From the NCBI RefSeq assembly GCF_008039875.1, contig NZ_VRUU01000013.1:1-64000 (forward strand): a stretch of DNA of 64,000 bases. The letters are read 5' to 3'. Position 1 is the stretch's first letter. Every line of letters starts with the position of its first letter. Origin of the DNA: Methylobacterium sp. WL119 (GTDB lineage: Bacteria > Pseudomonadota > Alphaproteobacteria > Rhizobiales > Beijerinckiaceae). The notes below the pieces were generated by a model. That model searched no databases, was not told the DNA's origin, and saw only the letters and a list, made by a program, of their open reading frames with translations. Positions 33,642 to 44,868 of this stretch are shown piece by piece. The translations under genes were made by a program, and so were the position numbers.

Positions 33642-34136
33642 ATGATCCACGCGTTCTTCAACATCCGCCTCGACGACGCCTACCTGCCGGAGCGCACCGG
33701 GCAGCTCGTCCGGGACGCCGGCGAGGCGCGCGCGGTGGCGCGCACCATCATCCGCCGCCTCGTCGTCCAGCACGGCGGCGAGCCGCGCCTGCTGAACGCG
33801 GTGATGGCGGTCACCGACGCGGACGGCGCGTCCATCCTCGACCTGTCGTTCTTCGAGGCGCTCTACGTGCCCGTGGCGGCGCCCGAGCGGGCGGGGCCCG
33901 CGCGCCCGCGCGCCGACCTGCGCCGCGCGGCGGGCCGGATGCCCGACGCCGTCTCCGGCAAGGCGGGCGCGGCAGTCGCGGGCATCGCCGCTCGGATGCG
34001 GGCCCTGTCGACGCATCCGCGGATCGGCGCCGCGGCCCTGCGGCTGCGCGCGCATCTCGCGGCGATGGCCGACCTGCTGTCGTTCCGGCGCGACCCGCGG
34101 CAGCGCTTCACCCTGCAGCTCGATCCGGGCCGCTGA
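33642..34136 (+). CDS. DUF6894-like hypothetical protein
   Basis: The 164-residue protein begins MIHAFFNIRLDDAYLPERTG and continues EARAVARTIIRRLV. This beta-hairpin-then-helix pattern is like the short DUF6894 proteins of Methylobacterium. The C-terminal part is extended by an Arg/Ala-rich, low-complexity region (about residues 85-135). The function is unknown. It is convergent with the transglutaminase operon. Confidence 0.55.
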   Translation: MIHAFFNIRLDDAYLPERTGQLVRDAGEARAVARTIIRRLVVQHGGEPRLLNAVMAVTDADGASILDLSFFEALYVPVAAPERAGPARPRADLRRAAGRMPDAVSGKAGAAVAGIAARMRALSTHPRIGAAALRLRAHLAAMADLLSFRRDPRQRFTLQLDPGR

Positions 34137-34148
34137 TCGCGACCGCGC

Positions 34149-35057
34149 TCAGCCGACGAGGGCCAGCGCCTCGATCTCGTCCTGCTCGTCCTGCGGGATG
34201 ACGTCGACCTCGACCTTGAGCTTCTGCTTGCCCGAGCCGCTGACGATGCCGTCGACGGGCGAGACGTCGCCGTAGTCGCGCCCGCGGGCGACGACGATGT
34301 GGTCGTCGCGAACCCCGATGCCGTTGGTCGGGTCGAGGCCGAGCCAGCCGTCGCCGCACCAGACCGCGACCCAGGCGTGGCTCGCATCCGCGCCGCGAAG
34401 CCGCGGCCGCCCGGCCGGCGGGATCGTGCGGAGATACCCGCTGACATAGGCCGCGGGCAGCCCGATGCCGCGAAGCCCGGCGATCATCACGTGGGCAAAA
34501 TCCTGGCAGACGCCGGCGCGCAGGGCGAAGGCCTCGGCCAGCGGCGTGTGCACGTCGGTGGCCTTCGCGTCGAAGCGGAAGTCGGCGCGGATGCGTGCCA
34601 TCAGGTCGAAGGCGGCGCCGTAGGCGCTGCGCCCGGGCGAGAAGCTCGCCCGCGCGTAGTCGGTCACCGCCGGCAGCAGCGGCACCCGAGCGCTCGGGAA
34701 CAGGAAATGGACCGGCGCGTCGGCCCCGAGATCGCGGGACGCGATCGCCGCCATCCGCGCCGCCTCCCAGCTGCGGCCGGATTCGGGCGCCGGCAGCGGC
34801 CCGCGCTCGACCCGCACCTTCGACAGCGCCTCGACCCGGAACCGGGTGTGCGGCGCGTCCAGGGTGATGCCGACGGTCTCGATGCCGAAATAGTCGCGCC
34901 GGATCACCGCGGTCGCCGGGCTCGGGTCGATCGTCACCGCGCTCTCGAGCACGCTCTGGCCCTCGCCGTCGGCGGGCTTCAGGCGCAGGGAGCAGCGCGC
35001 GAAGCTGACCGGCTTCGCATAGGTGTAGGTGGTGACGTGGCGCAGCGTGTAGATCAC
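34149..35057 (-). CDS. Transglutaminase-like cysteine protein
   Basis: The 302-residue protein has an N-terminal transglutaminase-associated beta domain ([17 protein letters not shown]) and a core with the Cys-His-Asp triad C184 (AGVCQDF), H227 (SHAW) and D242 (LDPTN). It is the last gene of an operon with a permuted ATP-grasp/alpha-E protein. The GTG start overlaps the previous stop by four bases (GTGA). In related gene sets such proteins are predicted to cleave or transfer amide bonds in a peptide-like product; no substrate has been established. No signal peptide is seen, so it is likely cytoplasmic. Confidence 0.9.
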   Translation of the reverse strand: MIYTLRHVTTYTYAKPVSFARCSLRLKPADGEGQSVLESAVTIDPSPATAVIRRDYFGIETVGITLDAPHTRFRVEALSKVRVERGPLPAPESGRSWEAARMAAIASRDLGADAPVHFLFPSARVPLLPAVTDYARASFSPGRSAYGAAFDLMARIRADFRFDAKATDVHTPLAEAFALRAGVCQDFAHVMIAGLRGIGLPAAYVSGYLRTIPPAGRPRLRGADASHAWVAVWCGDGWLGLDPTNGIGVRDDHIVVARGRDYGDVSPVDGIVSGSGKQKLKVEVDVIPQDEQDEIEALALVG

Positions 35058-37612
35058 GCCAGGCCCGCCAGCTTCTCGGGCCGCAGGGCGTGCGGCCCGT
35101 TCGGGAAGTAGCGGCCGGCGATGGTGTCGGCGAGCCGCTCCAGGTCGTCCTCGATCCGCGCCAGGCCGACGACGTCGAAGTCGGCGGCCTCGCCGCTGCG
35201 CAGGGTCGCCACGATCCGCGCGGCCAGCCGGCAATGCGGCTCGGGGATGCCGTCGGCCGAGAGCGCCGGCAGCTCGGCCAGGTGCCGGCCGATCGCCTCC
35301 GCCTGGAACGCGACCGAGCGCGGGTTGTAGGGGTCGAGGAGCACCATGTCGCGCACGGGGTCGAGGGCCACGCCCTGCATGTAGCGCGCGCCGTAGGTGA
35401 CCTGCGAATCGGCGAGCGAGAGCAGGACGCCGAGGCAGTCGGCCCCGGCCTCGTCGTGGCCGAAGGCCAGCGTGAAGGCGCAGGTGTTGATCGCCCGCTC
35501 GATCCGCCGCCCTAGATCGACGAAGTGCCAGCCGGCGGCGCGGTTCATGTTCTCGTGCGTCAGGCCCGAGAGCGCCGCGATGTGGCTCAGCGCCCGCTCG
35601 GCCCGGCCGAGCAGCTGCGACTCGGTGAACGCCCGGGCGGTGTCCAGCGAGAGCAGGTCGATCAGGTCGGCGAGCACCCGCCACGCCTCACCGGAGAGCC
35701 GGGCGCGCAGGGTCGCCGCGTTGGTGCGGGCCGAGATCACGTGGGCGCGGGCGGAGCCGTGGACCTCGCGCCCGACCAGGGCCTCCTGCGCCAGTGCCGC
35801 CGTCGGCATGTCGGCGGAGCTGGCCGCCCCCCATTCCTCCAAGAGCGCGCGGATGCGGAGCGCGGTCGGCGCCGCGGTGTCGCCGGAGATGTCGGTGACG
35901 ACGGCGTCGCCGACGCTGCGCAGGTGCGCCAGCACGAGGCGGATCACCGCCTCGGCCCGCTCGACGTAGCGGCCGAACCAGAACAGGCCGTCGGCCGCCC
36001 GCGAGGGCAGGTGCCCGGAGATGCGCCGGACCCGCGGCGTGGCCTGCTGCCCGAGATGGCGCGTGTCGACCGGGTTCTCCGAGAGGATCCAGACGTCGGC
36101 CGAGCGGATGCCGAGGCGCATCTCGATCGGGTCGACGTTCTCGCGCTCCGAGACCCGGCAGAAGCCGCCGGGCATCACCCGCCAGCCGTCGGGGGTGCGG
36201 GCGGCGAACACGCGCAGCGCGAAGGGGCGGGGGACGAGGTGCAGGCCCCGGTCGGTCCGCTCCCAGGCCGGCATGGTCGAGAGCGGCCCGAGGTCCTGGC
36301 CGACGAAGTCGAACGGCCGGTCGTGGAAGGCCGCGATCACCCGCTCGCGCTCGGCGGCGAGCGCCTGCGGCCCGAGGATCGCGTCGCGCCCCGCCCCGCG
36401 CTGCGGGGTGGCGGCCGGGCGCAGCGTCATCGCGTCGAGGTTGTCCCGAACGTGGGCGAGACCGGCCGGATCGCCGCACCACCACGCCGGCGGGCTCTTC
36501 AGCCTGAGGCCCTCGCCGAGGATGCGCTGCGCGATCCCTTCGAGATACGGGCTGAGGGCCGCCGACTCGACCACGCCGGAGCCCGGCATGTTGGCCATCA
36601 CCAGGCTGCCGTTGCGCAAAGCCTCGATCACGCCGGGGATGCCGAGCCGCGAGGCCGGGTTGAGCTCCAGCGGATCGAGGAAGTCGCCGTCGATCCGGCG
36701 CCAGACCGCGTCGGCCCGCTTCAGGCCGGAGACGGTGCGCACGTGCAGGCACCCGTCCTGCATGACGAGGTCGTCGCCCTCGACCAGCATCAGCCCGAGA
36801 TAGCGCGCGAGCGCCGCCTGCTCGACGTAGGTGCTGCTGTAGGGCCCCGAGGTCAGCAGGCAGATGCGCGGGTCCGAGCGCGCGGACCCGGCCGCCAGGC
36901 CTTCGCGAAACGCCTGGAAGAAGGCCGGGAAGCGCTCGACCTGCAGGCTCTCGAGCACGTCCGGGAAGGTGCGGCCGAGCACCATCCGGTTCTCCAGGGC
37001 GTAGCCGAGGCCGGAGGGCGCCTGCGTCCGGTCGGCCAGCACACGCCAGGCCCCGTCCGGCCCGCGGCCGATATCGGCGGCGTAGAGCTTGAGCCAGCGC
37101 CCGCCGGGAGGCGCGACCCCGTGCAGCGGGCGCAGGAACTCGGGACTGCCGGCGACCACGGCGGCCGGCAGGAGGCCGTCGGCGACGAGGCGGCCCGGCC
37201 CGTAGACGTCGGCGAGGACCGCCTCCATCAGCTCGGCCCGCTGGATCAGCCCGGCGCTCAAGGCGCGCCACTCGGCCGCCTCGATCACCAGCGGCAGCGA
37301 GCCCAACGGCCAGGCATGCTCGCGCTGGTCGCCGTAGATGCGGAACGAGATGCCGGTGTCGCGGATGTGACGCTCCGCCGAGACGAAGCGCGCCATGATC
37401 TCGGGCTCGCTCAGCCGCGCGAGCCGCTCGAGCAGCCGGGGCCACGCGCCGCGCGCGCGGCCGTCCGCGTCGAGATATTCGTCCGGCCGGCCGGGTTCGG
37501 GCCGATAGCCGTCGGCCCAGCGCGCGAGCCGGTCCGGCTCGTCCGCGGCGTCCGCGTCGGCCGGTGCGTGCCGTCCTGCCGTGACCTGTGCCGCCGCCAG
37601 CGTCGGGCTCAT
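35054..37612 (-). CDS. Circularly permuted ATP-grasp / alpha-E domain fusion
   Basis: The 852-residue protein joins a circularly permuted ATP-grasp domain (about residues 75-520; ligase segments such as [15 protein letters not shown] and [22 protein letters not shown]) to an alpha-E (DUF403) domain (about 545-850, including [16 protein letters not shown]). In many bacteria the two are separate adjacent genes. ATP-grasp enzymes make amide bonds by an acyl-phosphate, and alpha-E is a helical partner of unknown role. The start overlaps the upstream gene by ATGA and the end overlaps the downstream one, so three genes are translationally coupled. Confidence 0.9.
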   Translation of the reverse strand: MSPTLAAAQVTAGRHAPADADAADEPDRLARWADGYRPEPGRPDEYLDADGRARGAWPRLLERLARLSEPEIMARFVSAERHIRDTGISFRIYGDQREHAWPLGSLPLVIEAAEWRALSAGLIQRAELMEAVLADVYGPGRLVADGLLPAAVVAGSPEFLRPLHGVAPPGGRWLKLYAADIGRGPDGAWRVLADRTQAPSGLGYALENRMVLGRTFPDVLESLQVERFPAFFQAFREGLAAGSARSDPRICLLTSGPYSSTYVEQAALARYLGLMLVEGDDLVMQDGCLHVRTVSGLKRADAVWRRIDGDFLDPLELNPASRLGIPGVIEALRNGSLVMANMPGSGVVESAALSPYLEGIAQRILGEGLRLKSPPAWWCGDPAGLAHVRDNLDAMTLRPAATPQRGAGRDAILGPQALAAERERVIAAFHDRPFDFVGQDLGPLSTMPAWERTDRGLHLVPRPFALRVFAARTPDGWRVMPGGFCRVSERENVDPIEMRLGIRSADVWILSENPVDTRHLGQQATPRVRRISGHLPSRAADGLFWFGRYVERAEAVIRLVLAHLRSVGDAVVTDISGDTAAPTALRIRALLEEWGAASSADMPTAALAQEALVGREVHGSARAHVISARTNAATLRARLSGEAWRVLADLIDLLSLDTARAFTESQLLGRAERALSHIAALSGLTHENMNRAAGWHFVDLGRRIERAINTCAFTLAFGHDEAGADCLGVLLSLADSQVTYGARYMQGVALDPVRDMVLLDPYNPRSVAFQAEAIGRHLAELPALSADGIPEPHCRLAARIVATLRSGEAADFDVVGLARIEDDLERLADTIAGRYFPNGPHALRPEKLAGLA

Positions 37613-40600
37613 GTCGGCTTCGGCGTGCGCAGGTCGAGCGTGAGCGGGAATTCGGGGTTGGTCTCGGGCACCGGCATCGCGATCTTGCCCGGCGTATGGC
37701 CGTGGGCCTGGAAGCGGGCGAGGCGCCGCCCCTCCGCCTCGTAGGTGTTGACGGGATGCGTCTCGTAGTTGCGGCCGCCGGGGTGGGCGACGTGATAGCG
37801 GCAGCCGCCGAGCGCGCGCCCGCTCCAGCTGTCGAGGATGTCGAAGGTCAGCGGCGAGTGCGCGGGGATCGTCGGGTGCAGCGACGAGGCCGGCTGCCAG
37901 GCCTTGAACCGCAGGCCCGCGACCGCTTCGCCGCCGGTGCCGGTGCCGGTCATCGGCAGGCGCCGGCCGTTGCAGGCGATGACGTGGCGGCCGGGCACGA
38001 AGCCCTCAACCTTGACCTGCAGCCGCTCGACCGAGCTGTCGACGAAGCGGACGGTGCCGGCACTGGTCCCCTCCTCGCCCATCACGTGCCACGGTTCCAG
38101 CGCCTGACGCAGCTCGAGCTTCACGCCGCCGTGCTCGACCCGGCCGAAGACCGGGAAGCGGAACGCGGCCTGCGCCTCGAAGGCCGTGGGGTCGAAGTCG
38201 TAGCCCGCGGCCCGCAGATCCTCCAGCACGTTGAGGAAGTCGGCCCAGAGGAAATGCGGGAGCATGAAGCGATCGTGCAGGCCCGTGCCCCAGCGGACAC
38301 AGCCGCCGACCTGCGGCTCGCGCCACAGCCACGCCACCAGCGCCCGCAGCAGCAATTGCTGCGCGAGGCTCATGCGCGGGTCCGGCGGCATCTCGAAGGC
38401 GCGGAACTCGAGCAGCCCGAGCCGCCCGGTCGGCCCGTCGGGCGAGTACAGCTTGTCGATGCAGATCTCGGACCGGTGGGTGTTGCCGGTGACGTCCACG
38501 AGGATGTTGCGGAACACCCGGTCGACGAGCCAGCGCGGGATGTTGGGCTCGTCCGGGCCCGGCACCTGCGCCAGGGCGATCTCCAGCTCGTAGAGGCCGT
38601 CGTGGCGGGCCTCGTCCATGCGCGGGGCCTGGCTCGTCGGGCCGATGTAGAGGCCGGAGAACAGGTACGAGAGCGCCGGGTGGCGCTGCCAGTACAGCAC
38701 CAGGCTCTTCAGGAGGTCGGGCCGGCGCAGGAACGGCGAGTCGTCGGGCGTGGCGCCGCCCATCACCACGTGGTTGCCGCCGCCCGTCCCGGTGTGGCGC
38801 CCGTCCACCATGAACTTCTCGGCGCCCAGCCGGGTCTGGCGGGCGTCGGCGTAGAGGTCGGTGGTGATCGCCACCGCGTCGCGCCAGGAGGTCGCCGGGT
38901 GGACGTTGATCTCGATCACGCCCGGGTCGGGGGTGACCTTGATCACGTTGAGGCGCGGGTCGAAGGGCGGCTCGTAGCCCTCGACGTGGATCGCGAGCCC
39001 GAGCCCCGACGCGGCTTCCTCCAGGACGCCGATCAGCTCGAGGTACTCGTCGGCGCGCTGGGTCGGCGGCATGAACACCCGCAGCGTCCCGTCGCGCGGC
39101 TCGACGGCGAGCGCGGTGCGCACCGCGACGCCGGTGATGCCGCCGCCGTTGACCGTTCGCTTGCCGGTCCCTTCGCCGGTTCCTTCGTGGGCATGCCCCT
39201 CGGGCAGGGGCTCGCGCGGCTCCAGCGGGTCCTGCGGCTGGTAGTAGGGGTAATGCTCCGGCGGCACGTACGGGAGCGAGCCGAGCGGCAGGCGGAAGCC
39301 CAGCGGCGAGTCGCCGGGCACCAGGAACGCGTGGCCGCGGCGGAAATCCCAGGCCTCGGAGATCCAGACCCGGTCGGAATCGCCGTCCTTGCCGGTGGGC
39401 AGGCTCGCGAGCGGCAGCACGAAGCCGGCCGGGTTGCCGAGGCCCCGCTCGTAGACGCGGTGGATGCGCGAATCGAATTCCACCGAGCCGCTCTTGGCCT
39501 CCTGCGTCGTCACGTTGACGGGCAGCTCCGCGCGCTTCTCCTCCCACTGCGCCGGGTCCTCGTAGGCCGGCATCACGTAGTCCTGCAGCCCGAAATGCCC
39601 GGCGACCGCATCGATCAGGCGACGCGCGGCGTCGGCGTCGGCCGTCTTCGGGCCGTCCTCCCGCGCGATCAGGTCGGCGTCGCGCCAGATCGGGCGGCCG
39701 TCGCGGCGCCAGTACAGGGCGAAGGCCCAGCGCGGCAGGCTCTCGCCCGGATACCACTTGCCCTGGCCGTAATGCAGCATGCCGCCCGGCGCGAAGCGGT
39801 CGCGCAGGCGGCGGATCAGCTTGTCGGCCAGCCCCCGCTTCGACGGGCCGACGGCGGCGATGTTCCATTCCGGCGCCTCGAAGTCGTCGATCGAGACGAA
39901 GGTCGGCTCGCCGCCCATGGTCAGGCGCACGTCCTGGGCGACGAGGTCGGCGTCGACCCGGTCGCCGAGGGCGTCCATGGCCGCCCAGACCGCGTCCGAG
40001 AACGGTTTGGTGATGCGCGGGCTCTCCTCCACGCGCGCCACGGTCATCTCGAAGCCGAACTCGACCTTGGCCGGCTCGGCGAGCCCCGAGATCGGCGCGG
40101 CCGAATGGTAGTGCGGGGTGGCGGCCAGCGGGATGTGCCCCTCCCCGCAGAGCAGGCCGGAGGTGGCGTCGAGCCCGATCCAGCCGGCGCCGGGCAGGTA
40201 GACCTCTGCCCAGGCGTGCAGGTCGGTGAAGTCGGTCTTGGTGCCCTCGGGGCCGTCGACCGCGGTGGTGTCGGGCACGAGCTGGATCAGGTAGCCCGAG
40301 ACGAAGCGGGCGGCGAAGCCGATGCGGCGCAGCACCTGGACGAGGAGCCAGGCCGAATCGCGGCAGGAGCCGCTCTTCAGGGTCAGGGTCTCGGCCGGCG
40401 TCTGGACGCCCGGCTCCATCCGGACGCCGTAGGCGACCTCGCGGCTGATCTGCGCGTTCAGCGCCACCAGGAACAGCACGGTGTTCGGCTCGGACGGCAG
40501 GCGCGCCAGGAAGCCGTCGATCTCAGGCCCCTGGGCGTCGTCGAGGACGCGGTAGGGCGCCAGCTCGGCGACGAGGTCGGGGGCGTAGGCGAACGGGCGG

Positions 40601-40908
40601 GCCTGCGCGTAGTCCTCGACGAAGAAGTCGAACGGGTTGATCACCGACATGTCGGCGGTGAGGTCGACCTCAATCTTCAGCTCGCTGGTCTTCTCCGGGA
40701 AGACCAGCCGGGCGAGCCAGTTCCCGTTCGGGTCCTGCTGCCAGTTCACGAAGTGGTTCTCCGGGGTCACCTTGAGGGTGTAGGAGGGGATCTTCGTGCG
40801 CGCATGCGGCGCCGGCCGCAGGCGAATCACCTGCGGCCCGAGCGCGATCGGCCGGTCGTAGGTGTAGTGCGTGACGTGGTGCAGGGCGGCTTTGATCGAC
40901 ACGGGCAC
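37609..40908 (-). CDS. Transglutaminase / DUF2126 large protein
   Basis: The 1,099-residue protein has an N-terminal transglutaminase region with C182 (SGSCRDSA), H231 (LHAW) and D247 (GLDATSG), then a long C-terminal DUF2126 region (about residues 300-1,099), where motifs such as [19 protein letters not shown] and [11 protein letters not shown]-like stretches occur. This architecture is always found near ATP-grasp/alpha-E genes and is proposed to act with them in making or trimming an unidentified peptide. The start is one of two GTG codons six bases apart. A frame open across the opposite strand is only a mirror of this gene. Confidence 0.9.
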   Translation of the reverse strand: MPVSIKAALHHVTHYTYDRPIALGPQVIRLRPAPHARTKIPSYTLKVTPENHFVNWQQDPNGNWLARLVFPEKTSELKIEVDLTADMSVINPFDFFVEDYAQARPFAYAPDLVAELAPYRVLDDAQGPEIDGFLARLPSEPNTVLFLVALNAQISREVAYGVRMEPGVQTPAETLTLKSGSCRDSAWLLVQVLRRIGFAARFVSGYLIQLVPDTTAVDGPEGTKTDFTDLHAWAEVYLPGAGWIGLDATSGLLCGEGHIPLAATPHYHSAAPISGLAEPAKVEFGFEMTVARVEESPRITKPFSDAVWAAMDALGDRVDADLVAQDVRLTMGGEPTFVSIDDFEAPEWNIAAVGPSKRGLADKLIRRLRDRFAPGGMLHYGQGKWYPGESLPRWAFALYWRRDGRPIWRDADLIAREDGPKTADADAARRLIDAVAGHFGLQDYVMPAYEDPAQWEEKRAELPVNVTTQEAKSGSVEFDSRIHRVYERGLGNPAGFVLPLASLPTGKDGDSDRVWISEAWDFRRGHAFLVPGDSPLGFRLPLGSLPYVPPEHYPYYQPQDPLEPREPLPEGHAHEGTGEGTGKRTVNGGGITGVAVRTALAVEPRDGTLRVFMPPTQRADEYLELIGVLEEAASGLGLAIHVEGYEPPFDPRLNVIKVTPDPGVIEINVHPATSWRDAVAITTDLYADARQTRLGAEKFMVDGRHTGTGGGNHVVMGGATPDDSPFLRRPDLLKSLVLYWQRHPALSYLFSGLYIGPTSQAPRMDEARHDGLYELEIALAQVPGPDEPNIPRWLVDRVFRNILVDVTGNTHRSEICIDKLYSPDGPTGRLGLLEFRAFEMPPDPRMSLAQQLLLRALVAWLWREPQVGGCVRWGTGLHDRFMLPHFLWADFLNVLEDLRAAGYDFDPTAFEAQAAFRFPVFGRVEHGGVKLELRQALEPWHVMGEEGTSAGTVRFVDSSVERLQVKVEGFVPGRHVIACNGRRLPMTGTGTGGEAVAGLRFKAWQPASSLHPTIPAHSPLTFDILDSWSGRALGGCRYHVAHPGGRNYETHPVNTYEAEGRRLARFQAHGHTPGKIAMPVPETNPEFPLTLDLRTPKPT

Positions 40909-41181
40909 TCTCGTCTGGGCGAAGCAGGTGGCGTCCGGATCGAATCCGGCGGTGCCCTCGTCTGCGCCTTATGCGGCAAAGGGGAGGGCGCAAGCAATTT
41001 CCATGCGGCGTCCGGCTCCGGGCGGCGCGCCGCGTCCTCCCCGTGCCGCGCCCCCCGGGAACTTTGCCGGGCAAGCCCGTTTGATGCGGCGAGGACGGTC
41101 CGCCCGGCGGCGGCCGCCGACGACTGCCGACGACGCCTTCGACGACAGGGTGCTTGCCCGCCTCGGGCGCCGGGACCCGCC

Positions 41182-42369
41182 ATGAAGATCTTCCAGTGCC
41201 AAGCCTGCGACCAGCCGCTCACCTTCGAGAGCACGGCCTGCGACAGCTGCCAGCGGCGCCTCGGCTACGTCTGCGAGGTGCACGAGATCTCCGCGCTCGA
41301 GCCGTCGGTCCGCTCGGCCCATCCGGGCTCGGCCGAGGCGCAGACCTTCCACGCCTATGCGCGGCCCGGCCAGCGCTACCGCTTCTGCGCCAACGCCCGG
41401 CACGCGGCCTGCAACTGGCTCGTGCCGGACGACGCGCCCGAGACGTTCTGCGTCACCTGCCGCCACAACCGCGTCGTCCCCGACCTGACGCTCGCCTGGA
41501 ACCTGACCCGCTGGCGCCAGGTCGAGGCGGCCAAGCACCGGCTGTTCTACTCGCTGCTGCGCCTCGACCTGCCGCTGGCCACCCGTGCGCAATACACCGA
41601 CGGGCTCGCCTTCGACTTCCTGGTCGACCCGTCCGAGAGCTTCCTGATCGGGCCGCCGGTGCTCACGGGCCACCTCAACGGCCTGATCAGCATGAACATC
41701 GCCGAGGCCGACGACGTCGAGCGCGAGCGGCGCCGGATCCGCTTCGGCGAGCATTACCGCACCCTGCTCGGGCATTTCCGCCACGAGATCGGGCATTACT
41801 TCTGGTACCTGCTGGTCCAGAACAGCCCGCACCTGTGGACGTTCCGCGATCTGTTCGGCGACGAGAGCCTGAACTACGTCGGCGCCCTGCAGAACCACTA
41901 CGCCCACGGCGCGCCGGGCGATTGGGAGGAATCCTTCGTCTCGGCCTACGCCACCAGCCACCCGTGGGAGGATTTCGCCGAGACCTGGGCGCATTACCTG
42001 CACATCGTCGACACGGTGGAGACCGCCTCGACCTTCGCGCTCCAATTGCGGCCGCAGCTGCGCCGGGGCGGCAGCGAGCCGGTGGTGATCGACTTCGATC
42101 CGTATCGCACGCCCGACCTCGACAAGCTGATCGCGGCGTGGCTGCCGCTCACCTATGCGGTGAACTCGCTGTCCCGCAGCATGGGGCAGCCCGACCTCTA
42201 CCCGTTCCGCCTGACGCCCGCGGTGATCGCCAAGCTCGCCTTCGTGCACGAGCGCATCTACGCGGTGCGCGGCGACATGAGCGCCAAGGCCGGCGCGGAG
42301 GCGGGCGCCGACATCCTGCGCGCGGTGATCGCGGGGTTGCGCCAGAAGGTGGCGGTGCCGAACGCGTGA
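41182..42369 (+). CDS. Zinc-dependent metallopeptidase of the Peptidase_Mx type
   Basis: The 395-residue protein has an N-terminal zinc-ribbon-like pair of Cys motifs (CQACDQPL, CDSCQRRLG) and further Cys pairs (ACNWL, CVTCRHN), then a gluzincin-type HEIGHYFW active site (about residue 210). This is the make-up of the putative zinc-binding metallo-peptidase family (PF15887). The long open frame that continues upstream is antisense to the DUF2126 gene and is not a real extension. It is divergent from that operon across 273 bases and often accompanies it in other genomes (inference), so it may process the same product. Confidence 0.9.
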   Translation: MKIFQCQACDQPLTFESTACDSCQRRLGYVCEVHEISALEPSVRSAHPGSAEAQTFHAYARPGQRYRFCANARHAACNWLVPDDAPETFCVTCRHNRVVPDLTLAWNLTRWRQVEAAKHRLFYSLLRLDLPLATRAQYTDGLAFDFLVDPSESFLIGPPVLTGHLNGLISMNIAEADDVERERRRIRFGEHYRTLLGHFRHEIGHYFWYLLVQNSPHLWTFRDLFGDESLNYVGALQNHYAHGAPGDWEESFVSAYATSHPWEDFAETWAHYLHIVDTVETASTFALQLRPQLRRGGSEPVVIDFDPYRTPDLDKLIAAWLPLTYAVNSLSRSMGQPDLYPFRLTPAVIAKLAFVHERIYAVRGDMSAKAGAEAGADILRAVIAGLRQKVAVPNA

Positions 42370-42384
42370 GCGCGCCCGGCCGCC

Positions 42385-42996
42385 CTACCAGAGGGTGGCG
42401 GCCGCGCGTGCCGGCCAGGCCTCGTCGTAGGGGCGGCCGCCGACCTCGCCCGCGCTCAGGGCGGCCAGGATCGTCCCCGGGCTCGGCAGCGTCCCCGCCT
42501 CGACGTGGCGGGCGGGATCCCACAGCTGCGCGCGGACGACGGCGCGGGCGCACTGGAAGTAGGCCTGCTCGACGGTGACCACGAGGGCGGTGCGCGGCGC
42601 CTGCCCGTCGACGGCGAAGCTTTCCAGAAGGGCCGGATCGGCCGAGACCACGGCCCGCCCGTTCACGCGGAAGGTCGTCCCCGAGCCGGGGATCAGGAAC
42701 AGCAGGGCGACGCGCGGATCGCGCACCACGTTGCGCAGGCTGTCGATCCGGTTGTTGCCGCGGCGGTCGGGCAGCACCAGGGTGTGCGGGTCGACGACCC
42801 GGACGAAGCCCGGACCGTCGCCCCGCGGGCTGCAATCGAGCCCCTCCGGGCCGGCGGTGGCGAGGATCGCGAAGGGCGAGGCCGCGATCAGCGCGGCGTA
42901 GTGCGCCGTGATCCGCTCGCTCTCCTTCACCACGGAGGCCGGGGCGAGGTGGTCGCCGTAGATGGCCTCGAGCCCGGCGAGGTCCCGTACGATCAT
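42385..42996 (-). CDS. PPOX-type FMN flavoprotein (MSMEG_1061-like)
   Basis: The 203-residue protein has the pyridoxamine-5'-phosphate-oxidase-like split barrel: SPFAILATAGPEG, then SPRGDGPGFVRVVD and LPDRRGNNRIDSLRNV, the FMN-contact segments of the MSMEG_1061 family. The later LFLIPGSGTTFRVNGRA strand pair is typical too. Members are FMN- or F420-type oxidoreductases of unknown physiological substrate. It is convergent with the metallopeptidase gene. Confidence 0.85.
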   Translation of the reverse strand: MIVRDLAGLEAIYGDHLAPASVVKESERITAHYAALIAASPFAILATAGPEGLDCSPRGDGPGFVRVVDPHTLVLPDRRGNNRIDSLRNVVRDPRVALLFLIPGSGTTFRVNGRAVVSADPALLESFAVDGQAPRTALVVTVEQAYFQCARAVVRAQLWDPARHVEAGTLPSPGTILAALSAGEVGGRPYDEAWPARAAATLW

Positions 42997-43068
42997 GCCC
43001 CTGCCCCCGAAGGCCCGATCCGATGGTGGTGCGTCACGCGCGGTGCGTGACGATCCCGCGAACGCCCG

Positions 43069-44787
43069 TCAGGCGGATTTCGCTGCGCGGCTCGCCGTGA
43101 ACGCCGCGTGCTCGGCCAGCAGCTCGCCCGACAGCGCCTTGGCGATCAGCGCGCGGGTCTCCGCCACGCCGTAGAGCGCCACGAACGAGCCGAAGCGCGG
43201 GCCGCGGGCCTCGCCGAACAGCACGTTGTAGATCGTCGTGAACCACGCCTGCGACACGCCGGGCCGTCCGTCCGGGCTCTTGCCCTTGCCCGACAGGTCC
43301 GGGAAGTGCCGCCGCCCGACCTCGTAGACCACCGCCTGCAAGCCCTCTGGGTCGGTCGAGCCGTCGTGCTCGGAGAGCGACGCGGAGAGGTCGTCGAGGG
43401 CCGCGCGCTCCTCCGGGCTCGGCGCCCGGTAGCTCTTGGCCGGGCGCACGAAGTCGCGGAAGTAGGCCAGCGCGTGGCCGACGAGCCGGTCGAGGCCGGG
43501 ATGGGTCTCGGGGCCGACGTCGGCGGCGTAGCGCCGGATGAAGCCCCAGAGCACGCCCGGCTCCTCGGCGTTGGCCACCGCCACGAGGTTGAGCAGCATC
43601 GCGAAACTCACGCTGCCCTTGGACCCCCCTTGCGCGCCCTCCCCGATCCGCTCCGGCGCGGGCGGGTTGCCGGCATGGATGTGCCAGACGGGGTTGCCCA
43701 GGCGCAGCTTGGCGTCCTGCGCGGCGTAGCGCTCGGAGAAGCTCAGCACCTCGTCGACGTGCCGCGGGATCACGTCGAAGAACAGCCGCTTGGCCTCGCG
43801 CGGCTTGTTGTACATGAACAGGCTCAGGCTCTCCGGCGTGCCGTAGGCGAGCCAGTCGTCGATGGTCAGCCCGTTGCCCCTCGACTTGGAGATCTTCTGG
43901 CCCTTCTCGTCGAGGAACAGCTCGTAGTTGAAGCCTTCCGGCGGCTCGCCCCCGAGCGCGCGGGCGATCTGCCCGGAGAGCTTCACCGAGTCGATCAGGT
44001 CCTTGCCGGCCATCTCGTAGTCGATGCCCAGCGCCACCCAGCGCATCGCCCAGTCGGGCTTCCACTGCAGCTTGGCGTGGCCGCCGGTGATCGGGGTCTC
44101 GTAGGCCTCGCCGGTCTTCGGGTCGCGCCAGGCGAGCGTTCCCCGGTCCGCGTGCACCGCGTCGACCACCACCTGCATCACCTCCCCGGTCACCGGGTGC
44201 AGCGGCAGGAACGGGGAATACGAGGCCGAGCGCTCGGCGCGCAGCGACGGCAGCATGATCGCCATCACCGCGTCGTAGCGCTCCGCGACCCGCATCAGGG
44301 CCGCGTCGAACACGCCGGAGCGGTAGCAGTCGGTGGCCGAGCGGAACTCGTAGTCGAAGCCGAAGGCGTCGAGGAAGCGGCGCAGCTCTGCGTTGTTGTG
44401 CGCGCCGAAGCTGTCATGCGTGCCGAACGGATCGGGCACCCGGGTCAGCGGCTGGTTGAGGTGCTGGGCCAGCATCGCGCGCTCGGGCACGTTGTCGGGC
44501 ACCTTGCGCAGGCCGTCCATGTCGTCGGAGAACGCGATCAGCCGCGTCGGCACGGCGTCCTTCGTCAGCACCCGGAAGGCGTGGCGCACCATCGAGGTCC
44601 GCGCCACCTCGCCGAAGGTGCCGATATGCGGCAGCCCCGACGGCCCGTAGCCGGTCTCGAACAGCACCTCCGGCTTCGGCCGGCGCTCCAGCCGGGCCAC
44701 GAGCTTGCGCGCCTCCTCGAACGGCCAGGCGGCGGCGGTGGCGGCGGCCTCGATCAGGTCGGGGTCGAGGTGGAGGGGCGCGGACAT
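43069..44787 (-). CDS. lysS: Class I lysyl-tRNA synthetase
   Basis: The 572-residue enzyme is of class I, not the class II LysRS of E. coli: it has PHIGTFGE in place of the HIGH motif (about residue 50) and KISKSRG for KMSKS. It charges tRNA-Lys with lysine. The class I form is found in archaea and in alphaproteobacteria, which supports the taxonomic placement. The size is close to the usual 520-570. A full-length class I core with both motifs indicates it is functional. Confidence 0.95.
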   Translation of the reverse strand: MSAPLHLDPDLIEAAATAAAWPFEEARKLVARLERRPKPEVLFETGYGPSGLPHIGTFGEVARTSMVRHAFRVLTKDAVPTRLIAFSDDMDGLRKVPDNVPERAMLAQHLNQPLTRVPDPFGTHDSFGAHNNAELRRFLDAFGFDYEFRSATDCYRSGVFDAALMRVAERYDAVMAIMLPSLRAERSASYSPFLPLHPVTGEVMQVVVDAVHADRGTLAWRDPKTGEAYETPITGGHAKLQWKPDWAMRWVALGIDYEMAGKDLIDSVKLSGQIARALGGEPPEGFNYELFLDEKGQKISKSRGNGLTIDDWLAYGTPESLSLFMYNKPREAKRLFFDVIPRHVDEVLSFSERYAAQDAKLRLGNPVWHIHAGNPPAPERIGEGAQGGSKGSVSFAMLLNLVAVANAEEPGVLWGFIRRYAADVGPETHPGLDRLVGHALAYFRDFVRPAKSYRAPSPEERAALDDLSASLSEHDGSTDPEGLQAVVYEVGRRHFPDLSGKGKSPDGRPGVSQAWFTTIYNVLFGEARGPRFGSFVALYGVAETRALIAKALSGELLAEHAAFTASRAAKSA

Positions 44788-44868
44788 GGGCTGGGACGCT
44801 GGACTGTGACACGGGATCTTCGCGGGTGCGGCACCCTAATGAGGTTTGCCGCGATGCGAAATCGACTT

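Noticed and set aside
37588-41181. A very long open frame on the plus strand running in frame into the metallopeptidase gene
   Set aside because: It is antisense to the DUF2126/transglutaminase operon, is Arg/Val/Glu-rich and repetitive in style, and the true metallopeptidase begins at the ATG at 41,182 with the CQACDQPL zinc-ribbon start.
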